A stretch of 64,000 bases of DNA from Aureimonas fodinaquatilis (lineage in GTDB: Bacteria > Pseudomonadota > Alphaproteobacteria > Rhizobiales > Rhizobiaceae), in assembly GCF_008369445.1 (NCBI RefSeq), contig NZ_VTWH01000001.1:682001-746000 (forward strand). The letters are read 5' to 3'. Below, piece by piece: positions 10,566-20,196 of the stretch. The number at the start of each line of letters is the position of its first letter. Within the stretch, counting starts at the first letter, position 1. The notes beneath the pieces were generated by a model. It did no database searches, was not told the origin of the DNA, and saw nothing but the letters and a program-made list of their open reading frames with translations. The translations under genes were made by a program, and so were the position numbers.

Positions 10566-12319
10566 TGGCAACGACCACGCTGAACGGCGCAGAGCTTGCG
10601 ATCCTCATCAACCGTTTTGAGGGCATTGCCCGCAAAATGACCAACACGCTGTATCGCACCGGGCGTTCGGGCGTGTTGAACCGCGCCCGCGACTTTTCCT
10701 GCTGCATTGTAACGGCGGATTGCCAATTGCTGGCCACGGCAGACAGCCTGCCGATCCACGTTCTCGTCGGGCCGGACATGATGGCTCAGGCGATGAAGAA
10801 TTTTCACCCTGAGTTGAAGCGTGGCGACGCATTTCTGCACAATTCACCCTACCACGGCAGTTCGCATGCCGCGGACCATGTGCTGATTATTCCGGTGATT
10901 GATGACAAGGGCAAACACCGTTTCACGGTGCTGACCAAGGCGCATCAGGCCGATTGCGGCAATGCCGAGCCGACGACTTACATGGGCACGGCTGTGGATG
11001 TTTATGCGGAAGGCGCGCTGATTTTTCCTGCGGTCAAGGTGCAGGAAAACTACCGCACCAATGAAGATATGGTGCGGATGTGCGAAATGCGCATTCGGGT
11101 GCCGGAGCAGTGGAAGGGCGATTTCCTTGCCATGATCGGGTCGGCGCGCATTGGCGAGCAGGAAATCATGCGACTGGCCGATGAGGTTGGCTGGGACACG
11201 CTGGAAACGTTCTGCGGCCAGTGGTTCGACTATAGTGAACAACGCATGATCACGCGGCTGTCCAGCCTGCCCAAAGGCGAGGCCACCGGTTCCAGCACTC
11301 ATGACCCCATACCCGGTACTCCGCCTGAGGGCGTGCGCATAGTCGCATCCGTTAGCGCGCTGCCGGAAGAGGGCAGGATTGTCGTTGACCTGCGGGACAA
11401 TATTGATGCGCTGCCATGCGGGTTGAACCTTTCGGAAGCGTGTGCGCGTTCTGCCTGCCTGATTGCGGTGTTCAACAGCATTGGCGGCGATATCCCGCGC
11501 AATGCGGGTTCATTTCGCCGGGTGGAAATTCTGCTGAGGGAAAATTCGGTTGCGGGCATACCCTTGCACCCGACAAGCTGCTCGGTATCGACCACCAATG
11601 TGGCAGACCGTGTCACGCACTCCGTTTCACTGGCAATGGCTGAGCTGGGCGAAGGCTTTGGCACGGCGGAGTTTGGCGCTTTCCTGCCACCGTCGTCCGC
11701 CGTGGTTTCAGGCAAGGACCCCCGTACGGGTGACCCGTTCGTCAACCAGATTTTTCTGGGCTGCACCACGGGTGCAGGCACTCCTTATGAAGATGCGTGG
11801 TTGACCTATCTGCATGTTGGCAATGGCGGCATGTGCTTCATCGATAGTGTGGAGCTGGACGAGCTGTACCAGCCGATCCTTGTTACCGAGCGCCGCATTC
11901 TTGAAGATACGGAAGGGGCGGGGCGGCATATTGGTGCATCCAGCCTGCGTGTGGAATTCGGGCCTTTGGGCTGCGATGTTGATGTTGCCTATGTCAGCGA
12001 TGGCAAGCTGAATCCGCCGCGTGGCGTGCATGGCGGTGGCACCGGTGGCGGTTCCAACCAGCTTCGCCGCCTTCAGGATGGATCCACGCAGGATCTGCCG
12101 CCAGCGGCCACGGTTCGCATTCACCAGGGCGAAAGCATCATTTCCATCTGTTGCGGTGGCGGCGGCTATGGCGACCCTGCCCGGAGAGATCCGCAACGCG
12201 TGGTCAAGGACGTTCAGGACGGCTGGGTTTCGCAGCAACGCGCGCGCGATGTCTATCGCGTGGTTTTGAAGCCGGATGGAACGCTGGATCAAGGCGCAAC
12301 AGAGGCTGCCCGGGCCTGA
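10565..12319 (+). CDS. hyuB: Hydantoinase/oxoprolinase family subunit B
   Basis: 584-residue partner of HyuA. It starts with the conserved helix containing RFEGIARKM, then SRDFSCC-like residues (RARDFSCCIVTAD) and HNSPYHGSSHAADH near residue 95, a conserved region in HyuB. A glycine-rich C-terminal stretch (GVHGGGTGGGSNQ near residue 485; CGGGGYGDP near 530) is typical. The start ATG overlaps the hyuA stop, so the two subunits are probably made in equal amounts and form one complex. Full length for the family. Confidence 0.85.
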   Translation: MATTTLNGAELAILINRFEGIARKMTNTLYRTGRSGVLNRARDFSCCIVTADCQLLATADSLPIHVLVGPDMMAQAMKNFHPELKRGDAFLHNSPYHGSSHAADHVLIIPVIDDKGKHRFTVLTKAHQADCGNAEPTTYMGTAVDVYAEGALIFPAVKVQENYRTNEDMVRMCEMRIRVPEQWKGDFLAMIGSARIGEQEIMRLADEVGWDTLETFCGQWFDYSEQRMITRLSSLPKGEATGSSTHDPIPGTPPEGVRIVASVSALPEEGRIVVDLRDNIDALPCGLNLSEACARSACLIAVFNSIGGDIPRNAGSFRRVEILLRENSVAGIPLHPTSCSVSTTNVADRVTHSVSLAMAELGEGFGTAEFGAFLPPSSAVVSGKDPRTGDPFVNQIFLGCTTGAGTPYEDAWLTYLHVGNGGMCFIDSVELDELYQPILVTERRILEDTEGAGRHIGASSLRVEFGPLGCDVDVAYVSDGKLNPPRGVHGGGTGGGSNQLRRLQDGSTQDLPPAATVRIHQGESIISICCGGGGYGDPARRDPQRVVKDVQDGWVSQQRARDVYRVVLKPDGTLDQGATEAARA

Positions 12320-12389
12320 CCGGTTCGCGGAAAGGTTCGTTGCAAGGCATTCGCAGGCAAAAGCAGAACAATTTTATAAGGAGAGCGAA

Positions 12390-13610
12390 ATGACCCATTC
12401 CATTGCTTCCAGAGGAAAAACCTGGCGCAACGCGCTACTGGCGCTTGTGCTGCCTTTCACCGCGTCGGCGCTGGCATTGCCGGCGCAGGCGCAGGAGGAG
12501 GAGATCATCATCGGCGCCGCCACGTCCTTCAGTGGCTGGATGGCTGCCTTTGACACCAACCCCACCCGCGCAGCAGAACTGGCCGTGGCGGAAATCAATG
12601 AAAAGGGCGGTGTGCTTGGCAAGAAGCTGAAGCTTGTTCACATTGACACCAAGACCGACCCGGCTGAAACCGCCCGTGCAGCACAGGCGCTGGTTTCGCA
12701 AGGTGCAAAAATGATCATGATCGCCTGCGATTTTGATCTGGGCGCACCGGCGGCGCTGATTGCGCAACAGGCAGGTGTGATTGCAATTTCATCTTGCGGC
12801 GGTGATGACAAGCTGGGTGACCTGACCATTGGCAACAATGTGTTTTCCATGGCAACGGAAGCAGACGGCACCGGGCGTATGCTGGCGGACTGGGCTTTCC
12901 GCAAGCAAGGCTACAAAACTGCATATGTTCTGCTGGACACTTTCATTCAATATGACCGCTCGCTCTGTGCAGGTTTTGTTGAACGTTGGACCGAACTGGC
13001 CGGGGCTGATGCGCTGGTTCTGCAGGATGAATTCAAGAATGCCGACGTGACGGTTGCGTCGCAGATTTCGCGTCTTCAGGCTCTGCCGGAAGAGCCGGAC
13101 GTGATGATGCTGTGCAGCGTACCACCCGGTCTGGCATCCGCCATCCGGCAATATCGTTCAGCCGGCATCAACATTCCTATCCTGGCAGGCACCGGCGGGG
13201 ACTCCAGCTCCTGGTATTCGGCAGTGCCGGGGCTTTCGAACTATTTCTACCTGAGCAACTCGGCTGATGCCGGGGTGGAAGATCCACGCCCACGCAACCG
13301 CGAATTCTTCCAACGATACGAAGAGGCGCATGGCGAATTGCCGGCATCAGGACAGGGCATCACCGGATATGCTGTGGTTGAAGGCTGGGCGCGCGCGGCC
13401 GAAAAGGCCGGAAGCCTGGAAACTGACGCGGTGCGCACTGCCATGGAAAGCTTCGATAATGAAGAGCTTGCCGTTGGCCCAACCAGCTTTTCAGCGGAAA
13501 TGCACAGCAATGACGAGCGCCCGATGTTGATGATGGCCACAACCGACGGTAAGGCCGAAGCACTGGGTTACTACGACATGAAAACAGGCGAATATCTGAC
13601 GTTCGAGTGA
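12390..13610 (+). CDS. livK: Branched-chain amino acid-type ABC substrate-binding protein
   Basis: 406-residue periplasmic binding protein of the Peripla_BP_6/LivK family. A signal peptide (basic SRGKTWR, hydrophobic core, ALPAQA|QEEE) is followed by IIIGAATSFSGWMAA and repeated Rossmann-like lobes. The ATG at 12390 has AAGGAGA 7 nt upstream and begins the signal peptide; an earlier in-frame ATG would overlap hyuB. It probably captures the substrate processed by HyuAB. A strong hairpin follows the gene, likely raising its transcript level over the membrane components. Confidence 0.88.
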   Translation: MTHSIASRGKTWRNALLALVLPFTASALALPAQAQEEEIIIGAATSFSGWMAAFDTNPTRAAELAVAEINEKGGVLGKKLKLVHIDTKTDPAETARAAQALVSQGAKMIMIACDFDLGAPAALIAQQAGVIAISSCGGDDKLGDLTIGNNVFSMATEADGTGRMLADWAFRKQGYKTAYVLLDTFIQYDRSLCAGFVERWTELAGADALVLQDEFKNADVTVASQISRLQALPEEPDVMMLCSVPPGLASAIRQYRSAGINIPILAGTGGDSSSWYSAVPGLSNYFYLSNSADAGVEDPRPRNREFFQRYEEAHGELPASGQGITGYAVVEGWARAAEKAGSLETDAVRTAMESFDNEELAVGPTSFSAEMHSNDERPMLMMATTDGKAEALGYYDMKTGEYLTFE

Positions 13611-13620
13611 TCAGTGGCGC

Positions 13621-13640
13621 GGGGGCGCATGTGCGCCCCC
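13621..13640 (+). other. Intercistronic hairpin after the substrate-binding protein gene
   Basis: GGGGGCGCA / TGCGCCCCC are perfect 9-bp arms with a 2-nt centre, giving an 8-bp all-GC stem and 4-nt loop in RNA. No U-run follows and the operon continues, so it fits a 3'-end stabiliser or partial attenuator. It begins 10 bp after the stop codon. Confidence 0.65.
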
Positions 13641-13662
13641 CGTCAAATTCGCGGAGAATTTG

Positions 13663-14382
13663 ATGGCAGACAGTTTAAGCACGCTGAACGTGACGGTGCA
13701 GTTTGACGGCCTTGCAGCCTTGCAGGATGTCAGCCTGACATTGAAGCGGGGCGAAATTCTCGGGCTTCTGGGGCCAAATGGCGCGGGCAAGACCACTTTG
13801 GTCAACGTGCTGAGCGGCTTTACCCGCCCGACGAATGGCACGGTGCTTCTGGATGGGGAAAACATCACCCGCGCGCGGCCAGACCAGCGGGCAAGGCGTG
13901 GTGTTGCCCGCACATTTCAGTCTGTCCGTCTGTTCAGCGCGTTGAGCGTGCGCGAAAATGTCCGCGTGCCGGTTTATGCTCACCATGCGGGCCTGGCAGA
14001 AGGCGAGCAGGCAGCCGAGAGAGCGTTGGAGTTTGTGGGAATAGCCAATATGGCGGACCGCACAGCCAACAGCCTGCCCTATACGCAGGAGCGGCTGGTT
14101 GGCATTGCACGCGCGCTGGCGCTGGAGCCGGATTTTCTGATGCTGGATGAACCGGCGGCGGGAATGAACGATGCGGAAGGCCAGCAACTGGTTGATTTGA
14201 TTGCGCGCATACCACCGGCTTATGGCTGCGGTGTGCTGTTGATTGAACACAATATGCCGGTGGTTATGGGCGTTTGTGAAAACCTGCATGTGCTGCGCGG
14301 TGGCAAGACGCTGGCCAGCGGCCCGCGAGAGCAGGTGCGGATGAACCGCGATGTCATCGACTCTTACCTTGGGGGCCATTGA
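13663..14382 (+). CDS. livG: Liv-type ABC ATP-binding protein (LivG)
   Basis: 239-residue ATPase of the branched-chain amino acid importer class. Walker A GPNGAGKT is at 37-44, Walker B FLMLDEPAAGMN near 163-174, switch H in LLIEHNM. The ABC signature reads LPYTQERLVGIARAL where LivG proteins normally have an (A/S)YGxQ core, so the signature glycine is a threonine. The ATG at 13663 (GGAGAA upstream) is preferred over the TTG three bases earlier. The next gene starts directly at the stop codon (TGAATG). Confidence 0.88.
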   Translation: MADSLSTLNVTVQFDGLAALQDVSLTLKRGEILGLLGPNGAGKTTLVNVLSGFTRPTNGTVLLDGENITRARPDQRARRGVARTFQSVRLFSALSVRENVRVPVYAHHAGLAEGEQAAERALEFVGIANMADRTANSLPYTQERLVGIARALALEPDFLMLDEPAAGMNDAEGQQLVDLIARIPPAYGCGVLLIEHNMPVVMGVCENLHVLRGGKTLASGPREQVRMNRDVIDSYLGGH

Positions 14383-15102
14383 ATGCTGCTCAGTGTCGAG
14401 TCTCTTCAAGTCGAATACAACAAGGTGCCGGCTGTCCGGAACCTGAACATTCATGTGGCTGCGGGTGAAGTGGTCTGTCTTGTCGGGCCGAATGGCGCTG
14501 GAAAATCCACCACGACCATGGCGATTGCGGGCGTCAAGCGCGCGGCTTCCGGCACAATTCGGTTTGCGGATGTGGACATTTCGCGCCAGACGCCGGAAGC
14601 CATTGCCGCACTTGGCATCAGCCTTGTTCCGGAGGGGCGGCGGATTTTCGGCCAGCTGACTGTACGGGAGAATCTGATCGTTGGCGCCACTCTTTCGCGC
14701 GCTGCTGCACGCCGCAATCAGCAGTTAGATCGGATGTTTTCGCTGTTTCCAATTTTGAAAGAGCGCAGCAGCCAGATGGCCGGCCAGATGTCCGGTGGCG
14801 AACAGCAGCAACTGGCCATTGCCCGCGCCATGATGACATCGCCAAGATTGCTGATTGTTGACGAGCCGTCCCTGGGGTTGGCGCCGCAATATGTTGACCT
14901 GGTGTTTGAAACTTTTGCGCAGCTGCGCAGCGAAGGCGTGACCATTCTGGTGGTGGAGCAGAGCAGCCGAAGGGCTTTGGCCCTTGCCGACAGGCTGTAT
15001 CTTCTGCGGTCCGGGCAGGTGGTGATGGAGGGGGCGGTGGCCGAACTGGCAGGAAGCGCCGAGTTTGAATCGGCTTTCTTCGGAGAAATGAGCGCGACAT
15101 GA
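14383..15102 (+). CDS. livF: Liv-type ABC ATP-binding protein (LivF)
   Basis: 239-residue second ATPase of the importer. Walker A GPNGAGKS near 34-41; the signature MSGGEQQQLAIARAM is canonical; Walker B LLIVDEPSLGLAP follows. Together with LivG it should form the asymmetric nucleotide-binding dimer. Its stop overlaps the first permease start by 4 bp (ATGA). Confidence 0.9.
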   Translation: MLLSVESLQVEYNKVPAVRNLNIHVAAGEVVCLVGPNGAGKSTTTMAIAGVKRAASGTIRFADVDISRQTPEAIAALGISLVPEGRRIFGQLTVRENLIVGATLSRAAARRNQQLDRMFSLFPILKERSSQMAGQMSGGEQQQLAIARAMMTSPRLLIVDEPSLGLAPQYVDLVFETFAQLRSEGVTILVVEQSSRRALALADRLYLLRSGQVVMEGAVAELAGSAEFESAFFGEMSAT

Positions 15103-16016
15103 ACGGATTGCAGCTTCTGGTCGATGCCCTGAGCCTGGGAGGGCAGTATGCGCTGATTTCACTTGGAATCGGCCTGGTGTTCGGCGTCATGCGCATGATC
15201 AATTTTGCGCATGGCGATCTGATCACGCTGGGTGCCTATGCGCTGGTCGTTCCTTCTGCCACTGCAGTTGCCACGCCTTACATTGGCGGTCTGGCGGTCT
15301 GGCTCATGGTGCCGCTGATCATAGGATTTGTCGTGCTGATGACGCTGGCAACCGAGCGGATGGCATTTCGCCCGCTGCGCAACCGGCATGCCGATGGCAC
15401 CAGTCTTCTGATTTCATCCTTCGCAATCAGCTACCTCATTCAGAATGCCATTCTTTTCGTGCACACCGGCAGGCCGAAATCCGTCAACATTCTGAGCGAT
15501 CTGAGCCAGCAGGTCATGGTCGGCGGTGTTCGACTGCCATTGATCGACCTTGTGACCATTGTCGTTGTGCTGCTGCTGTTTCTGGCGCTGGTGCTGATCC
15601 TGGGCTTCACCGGTCCGGGCCGGCAGATCCGCGCCGCTTCCAACGACTTCATGATGGCGCGGCTGCTGGGAATTCGTGCCGACAGGGTCATTGCCTATGC
15701 GTTCGCCCTTTCCGGCGTGCTGGCCGGTGCGGTTTCGCTGCTGTATGTCGCCAAGACCGGGGTTCTGGATTTTCGCATGGGCGTACCGCTGGCCATTGCC
15801 GGCTTCGTCGGTACGGTCCTTGGCGGCATGGGCAGCCTGTGGGGCGCCATGATGGGCGGGCTGATGCTGGGCGTTGCCTCAACCCTGTTGCAGGCTTTGC
15901 TGCCGCCGGAACTGCGGGCCGCCCGTGACGCATTTCTCTACGGGCTCGTCATTCTTGTGCTGCTTGTCCGTCCGCAGGGCCTGTTCTCCTCTTCAAAACG
16001 ACTGGAGCGCATATGA
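15099..16016 (+). CDS. livH: Liv-type ABC permease (LivH)
   Basis: 305-residue inner-membrane permease with about eight hydrophobic segments. The start MNGLQLLVDALSLGGQYALISLGIGL and the nearby MRMINFAHGDLI motif are standard for LivH, as is RPQGLF near the C terminus. Coupled by 4-bp overlaps to livF upstream and livM downstream. Confidence 0.9.
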   Translation: MNGLQLLVDALSLGGQYALISLGIGLVFGVMRMINFAHGDLITLGAYALVVPSATAVATPYIGGLAVWLMVPLIIGFVVLMTLATERMAFRPLRNRHADGTSLLISSFAISYLIQNAILFVHTGRPKSVNILSDLSQQVMVGGVRLPLIDLVTIVVVLLLFLALVLILGFTGPGRQIRAASNDFMMARLLGIRADRVIAYAFALSGVLAGAVSLLYVAKTGVLDFRMGVPLAIAGFVGTVLGGMGSLWGAMMGGLMLGVASTLLQALLPPELRAARDAFLYGLVILVLLVRPQGLFSSSKRLERI

Positions 16017-17071
16017 CCGTGCAAACTGGTTCCCGGCGTCCAGCTCTTTCACCCAACCAGGCACGCCTTGCCCATGCCTGGCGGGTTGTACGGGCAACGC
16101 TTTTTCTTGCGCTGCCGCTTACCGCGCTTGGTTTGCTGGCCTATCTCAGCGGTGAGCCGCGCCTGACAAGCCTTGTCAGCGAAGCATATATTTATGTGGT
16201 TCTGGTGGTCGGGCTGGCGATTTTTACCGGCAATTCCGGCATTGTGTCATTTGGCCATGTCAGCTTTGCGTTGATTGGTGCCTACGCTTCTGCATGGCAG
16301 ACATGTTGTGGTCCGCTGCGGCTGATTTTCATGCCGGACCTGCCGGCATGGCTGGCAACGGCACAGGTGCCGCTGTTGCCTGCCGCGCTGATTGCCGCCA
16401 GTCTGGCGGCGTTGGTTGCCTTTGTTCTAGGGCTGGCTCTGATGCGCCTTTCGGGCACTGCGGCGTCAATTGCCTTGCTGTCGATGCTGTTTGTTTTCAA
16501 AAGCATTTACGAAAACTGGACAGGCTGGACCGCTGGCCAGAGCGCCATTGTCGGCCTGCCAACCTATATCACCATCTGGGTGGCCATTGCCGGCGCGGTC
16601 TTTGCCATATTGATCGCCACGGCTTACCGACTGTCATCCTATGGCTTGCGCTTGCGCGCCGTGCGAGAGGACGAGGCGGCGGCTCGCGCATCAGGAGTCA
16701 ATGCCTGGGCGCACAAGCTGATAGCCTTTACCATCAGCGGCTTTGTGGCTGGGCTGGGCGGCGTGCTTTACGGCCATTTCCTTGGCACCATCACCGCAAA
16801 CATGTTCTGGCTGGATATGACGTTTCTGACATTGGCCATGCTGGTCGTAGGTGGCATGCGGTCCATTTCCGGCGCGGTGGTGGGTGTGCTGTTTGTTGTT
16901 GCCGTGCGTGAGTTTGTTCAACTGTTTGAGCGCGGCGTCAATCTGGGCGGGCAAATGGTCAGCGTGCCGGAAGGCAGCCGCGAAATTGTTCTGGCCATCA
17001 TTCTGCTCGGTATTCTTGTGTTTCGCCCGCAGGGTCTGGTGGGTGACCGGGAATTTGGAGAGCGCAAATGA
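16013..17071 (+). CDS. livM: Liv-type ABC permease (LivM)
   Basis: 352-residue inner-membrane permease. A basic N-terminal tail is followed by about nine hydrophobic segments. NSGIVSFGHVSFALIGAYA (about 70-90) and RLRAVREDEAAARASGVN (about 215-232) are the family's conserved loops, and it ends with FRPQGLVGDREFGERK. It completes the importer. Its stop overlaps the start of the GntR gene by 4 bp. Confidence 0.9.
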   Translation: MTVQTGSRRPALSPNQARLAHAWRVVRATLFLALPLTALGLLAYLSGEPRLTSLVSEAYIYVVLVVGLAIFTGNSGIVSFGHVSFALIGAYASAWQTCCGPLRLIFMPDLPAWLATAQVPLLPAALIAASLAALVAFVLGLALMRLSGTAASIALLSMLFVFKSIYENWTGWTAGQSAIVGLPTYITIWVAIAGAVFAILIATAYRLSSYGLRLRAVREDEAAARASGVNAWAHKLIAFTISGFVAGLGGVLYGHFLGTITANMFWLDMTFLTLAMLVVGGMRSISGAVVGVLFVVAVREFVQLFERGVNLGGQMVSVPEGSREIVLAIILLGILVFRPQGLVGDREFGERK

Positions 17072-17793
17072 TTGATCGGCCGGGCACATCCGACATTCCC
17101 AAGCTGTCGCGCATTGAAACCCAATCTGTTCATCAACGCGTGTACAAGGACATTCGCCATGTGCTGATGAAGGGCGGGTTTGCTCCCGGCCAGAAGGTCA
17201 GTTCACGCAAGCTGGGTGCAGAGCTTGGCACATCCGACATGCCGGTGCGCGCGGCGCTTGGCCGTCTGCTGGCTGAAGGTGCATTGGTGCAGCATCGCAA
17301 TGGCACATTTTCCATCCCGCGTTTGAGCCTGCGCAAATTTCGCGAGGTCATGACACTCAGGGCGCTGATTGAGGGCGAGGCCGCGGCGCAGGCCTGCGGC
17401 AATGTAGACCGTGAAGGGTTTCAGAAACTGCATGCCTATTCGGCCGGGCTTGTGAAGGCGATTGAGGAAAACGCCATCACCGACTATCTCGACTACAACC
17501 AGAAGCTGAAATTCACGATCTATCGCTACAGCACATCCCAAGTGCTGGTTTCGATGATCCGTATACTATGGTTGCAGGCCGGGCCATTTCTGCGCCACCT
17601 CAACCGTGGCCTCGACATGATGGTTGAGGCAAATTTTCAGGACGAAGCCATAGAGGCGCTGGCTGTGGGCAACCCCGAAGCCGCCCGGCAGGCCATCTCT
17701 CGCGATATCCTGGCGGGCATGGCGTTTCTGACAATTCACGGTGAATTTGCCCCGGAAGAACCCGAACCGGAGACTTATGACGATGTCGACTGA
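17068..17793 (+). CDS. GntR-family transcriptional regulator (FCD type)
   Basis: 241-residue DNA-binding protein. The N-terminal winged helix (about 20-88) has VHQRVYKDIRHVLMKGGFAPGQKVSSRKLGAELG in the expected order, and the all-helical C-terminal half (about 95-225) fits the FCD ligand-binding domain. Located inside the operon between the transporter and the two final enzymes, it is probably a local ligand-responsive repressor. The FCD histidine/aspartate metal site is not clear to me. ATG overlaps livM; the downstream gene starts within its last 17 bases. Confidence 0.85.
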   Translation: MIDRPGTSDIPKLSRIETQSVHQRVYKDIRHVLMKGGFAPGQKVSSRKLGAELGTSDMPVRAALGRLLAEGALVQHRNGTFSIPRLSLRKFREVMTLRALIEGEAAAQACGNVDREGFQKLHAYSAGLVKAIEENAITDYLDYNQKLKFTIYRYSTSQVLVSMIRILWLQAGPFLRHLNRGLDMMVEANFQDEAIEALAVGNPEAARQAISRDILAGMAFLTIHGEFAPEEPEPETYDDVD

Positions 17794-18724
17794 CACACAA
17801 AGCTCCACCAGTGAAAAGCTGGCTGTTCTGGGGTGCGGTTTGATTGGCCAGAGCTGGGCTGCACTGTTTCTCAGCTATGGCCATGATGTATCTGCATGGG
17901 ACCCCGACCCAAAGGCACGCGCCGCGCTGGCGGCTGGTGTGCAGCATCCGCTGGCGCAATTGGCAGAGCTGGGCGAAGGGGCGGAACGTGCCGGGCAACT
18001 GACCATTTGTGACACGCTGGAGGAAGCGGTTGCCGGAGCGGTTCTGATACAGGAAAACGCATCCGAAAATGTGCCGCTGAAGCAGAAGCTTTACGCAAGC
18101 ATCGAGGCTCTTGTCAGCCCGGATGCCATGATCGCCAGCAGCACGTCGTCGCTCACATGGTCCATGCTGTCGGAAGGCATGATCAACAAGGAACGGCTCC
18201 TCACCGCCCATCCGTTCAATCCACCGCATCTTATGCCACTGGTTGAGCTTTATGGCCCGAGCCCGGCAATTGTGGACCGCGCGGCAGCGCTTTATGGCAG
18301 CATGGGGCGGGTTTGCGTGCGGCTGCGCAAAGATGCAGTGGGCCATATTGCCAACCGCCTGTCTTCAGCGCTCTGGCGCGAGGCGGTCAATATTGTGGCG
18401 GAAGGCATTGCCGATGTGGCGGAAGTCGACGCCGCTCTGGTGCATGGGCCGGGGCTGCGCTGGTCGGTTATCGGCTCGCATATGGCCTATCATCTTGGCG
18501 GCGGCGCTGGTGGCATCGGCCACTATCTTGCGCATCTGGGCCCAAGTCAGGAGCGCCGCTGGGCCACGTTAGGTACGCCCAGCCTGACGCCGGAAGTTTG
18601 CGCGCAACTGGTGGCCGGCATTCAGGAAGAAGCCGCAGGCCGCGATATTCCGCAACTGGAGGCAGAGCGCGACAGCCGCCTGATTGCCATGCTGCGGGCA
18701 CGAGATGCTTTCGCCGCGCCGTAG
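17777..18724 (+). CDS. 3-hydroxyacyl-CoA dehydrogenase family NAD-dependent dehydrogenase
   Basis: 315-residue dehydrogenase of the 3HCDH_N/3HCDH superfamily. The NAD-binding [10 protein letters not shown] motif has G19, G21, G24. A STSSLTWS segment and [14 protein letters not shown] carry the substrate-site Ser and His region; the helical C-terminal domain starts near residue 185. Length and motifs are closest to the small L-carnitine or L-gulonate dehydrogenase-like branch rather than fatty-acid HADs. Start may be ATG 17777 or ATG 17783; GGAG at 17769-17772 serves either. Likely oxidises a hydroxy-acid intermediate in the same pathway as HyuAB. Confidence 0.8.
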   Translation: MTMSTDTQSSTSEKLAVLGCGLIGQSWAALFLSYGHDVSAWDPDPKARAALAAGVQHPLAQLAELGEGAERAGQLTICDTLEEAVAGAVLIQENASENVPLKQKLYASIEALVSPDAMIASSTSSLTWSMLSEGMINKERLLTAHPFNPPHLMPLVELYGPSPAIVDRAAALYGSMGRVCVRLRKDAVGHIANRLSSALWREAVNIVAEGIADVAEVDAALVHGPGLRWSVIGSHMAYHLGGGAGGIGHYLAHLGPSQERRWATLGTPSLTPEVCAQLVAGIQEEAAGRDIPQLEAERDSRLIAMLRARDAFAAP

Positions 18725-18777
18725 GCGCCGGGGCAGAATTACAATTCACATGCAGTGTTGACCGAAAGACCAAGCAC

Positions 18778-20190
18778 ATGGCGCATCCGCAGAATTTTTC
18801 ACTTGAAGAGATGGATCGGCTCAGCCTGTTTCATCCCGTAACGTCGATCGCTGATCTGGCGGCAAATGGCCCGACGATCTATCAATCCGCCAACGGCGTG
18901 CGCATGCAAAATGCCGCCGGTCGGGACGTCATCGACATGGGGGCGGGGCTCTGGTGCGTGAACATCGGCTATGGCCGGGGCGAGCTGGCAGACGCGGCGG
19001 CGGATGCCATGCGCAATCTCAGCTATCAGCACCTTTTTGGTGGCGCTTCCTGCGAGGCGACCATTCTGCTGGCTGATCGGATTTTGACGCTTTTTCGCAA
19101 TCGGGCCAATGCGCCGCATATGGCACGGGTGTTTTTCGGCACCTCCGGCTCGGACGCCAATGACACCGCGCTGAAGCTGGTGCGCTATTACAACAATATG
19201 CGTGGTCTGCCAGCCAAGAAAAAGATCATCTCGCGGCTGGGTGCCTATCACGGTGTTACGCTGGCGTCCGGCAGCCTGACCGGCATTGCTGCCTATCACA
19301 AGGCGTTTGACCTGCCGATCGAGGGTGTGCTGCACACATCCTGCCCGCATTATTATGGCGGGTCGGAAAATGGCGAAAGCGAAGCCGCCTTTACGGAACG
19401 CATGGTGGCTGATCTGGAAGCCATGATCAAGCGGGAGGGACCGGACACCGTTGCCGCATTCATTGCAGAGCCGGTTATCGGCACCGGCGGCGTTGTTCTG
19501 CCGCCGGAAAACTATTTCCAGCGTGTGCAAGAGGTGCTGGACCGGCATGATATTCTGTTGATCGCCGATGAGGTGATCACCGGATTTGGCCGGACGGGGC
19601 AGTGGTTTGGCACTGGAACCTACGGCCTGCGCCCGGATATTGTTTCTTTGGCAAAGGGCCTGACCAGCGCCTATTTCCCGATGTCGGCCAATGTTGTTTC
19701 AGAAAGGATCTGGTCTGTTCTGGAGGATACCTCTGCGCAAATGGGGGCGTTCATGCACGGCTTCACCTATTCCGGCCATCCGGTTGGCAGCGCGGTGGCC
19801 ATGGCCAATATCGATATAATCGAACAGGAGGGCATGGTTGAAAATGCTGCTGCCCTGGCTCCCCGACTCTTAAGCGCGCTTCAGGAGCGTTTGGGCGAAA
19901 ACCCGTATATTGGCGACATTCGCGGCGTGGGATTGATGGCGGCGGTTGAGTTTGTGGCGGACCGTGAAACGCGGCGACCCTTTGCGCCGGGCACAAACCC
20001 GCATCGATTGGTGGCCCGGCTGGCCACCGAACAGGGCGTTCTGACACGCGCTTTGCCTTATCTGACAGTCAATTCATTCTCGCCGCCGCTTTCCATCACC
20101 GCCAGCGAGATTGATGAGGCAATTGACCGCTATGCGCAGGCCGTTGCGCTGGCGACACCGCAACTGGCAGCGCTGGATGCATCAGCCTGA
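18778..20190 (+). CDS. Class III (omega) aminotransferase
   Basis: 470-residue PLP enzyme. The cofactor lysine is K293 in [12 protein letters not shown], preceded by [15 protein letters not shown] with the PLP-contacting Asp. [20 protein letters not shown] and [13 protein letters not shown] are typical of the beta-alanine/putrescine/omega-amino acid:pyruvate group. It would transfer the amino group of an omega-amino acid or amine to pyruvate. Weak ribosome-binding site (GAAAGA). Final gene of the operon, with its stop 6 bp from the convergent gene. Closely related in sequence to the aminotransferase at 34256-35632. Confidence 0.87.
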   Translation: MAHPQNFSLEEMDRLSLFHPVTSIADLAANGPTIYQSANGVRMQNAAGRDVIDMGAGLWCVNIGYGRGELADAAADAMRNLSYQHLFGGASCEATILLADRILTLFRNRANAPHMARVFFGTSGSDANDTALKLVRYYNNMRGLPAKKKIISRLGAYHGVTLASGSLTGIAAYHKAFDLPIEGVLHTSCPHYYGGSENGESEAAFTERMVADLEAMIKREGPDTVAAFIAEPVIGTGGVVLPPENYFQRVQEVLDRHDILLIADEVITGFGRTGQWFGTGTYGLRPDIVSLAKGLTSAYFPMSANVVSERIWSVLEDTSAQMGAFMHGFTYSGHPVGSAVAMANIDIIEQEGMVENAAALAPRLLSALQERLGENPYIGDIRGVGLMAAVEFVADRETRRPFAPGTNPHRLVARLATEQGVLTRALPYLTVNSFSPPLSITASEIDEAIDRYAQAVALATPQLAALDASA

Positions 20191-20196
20191 GCTGGC

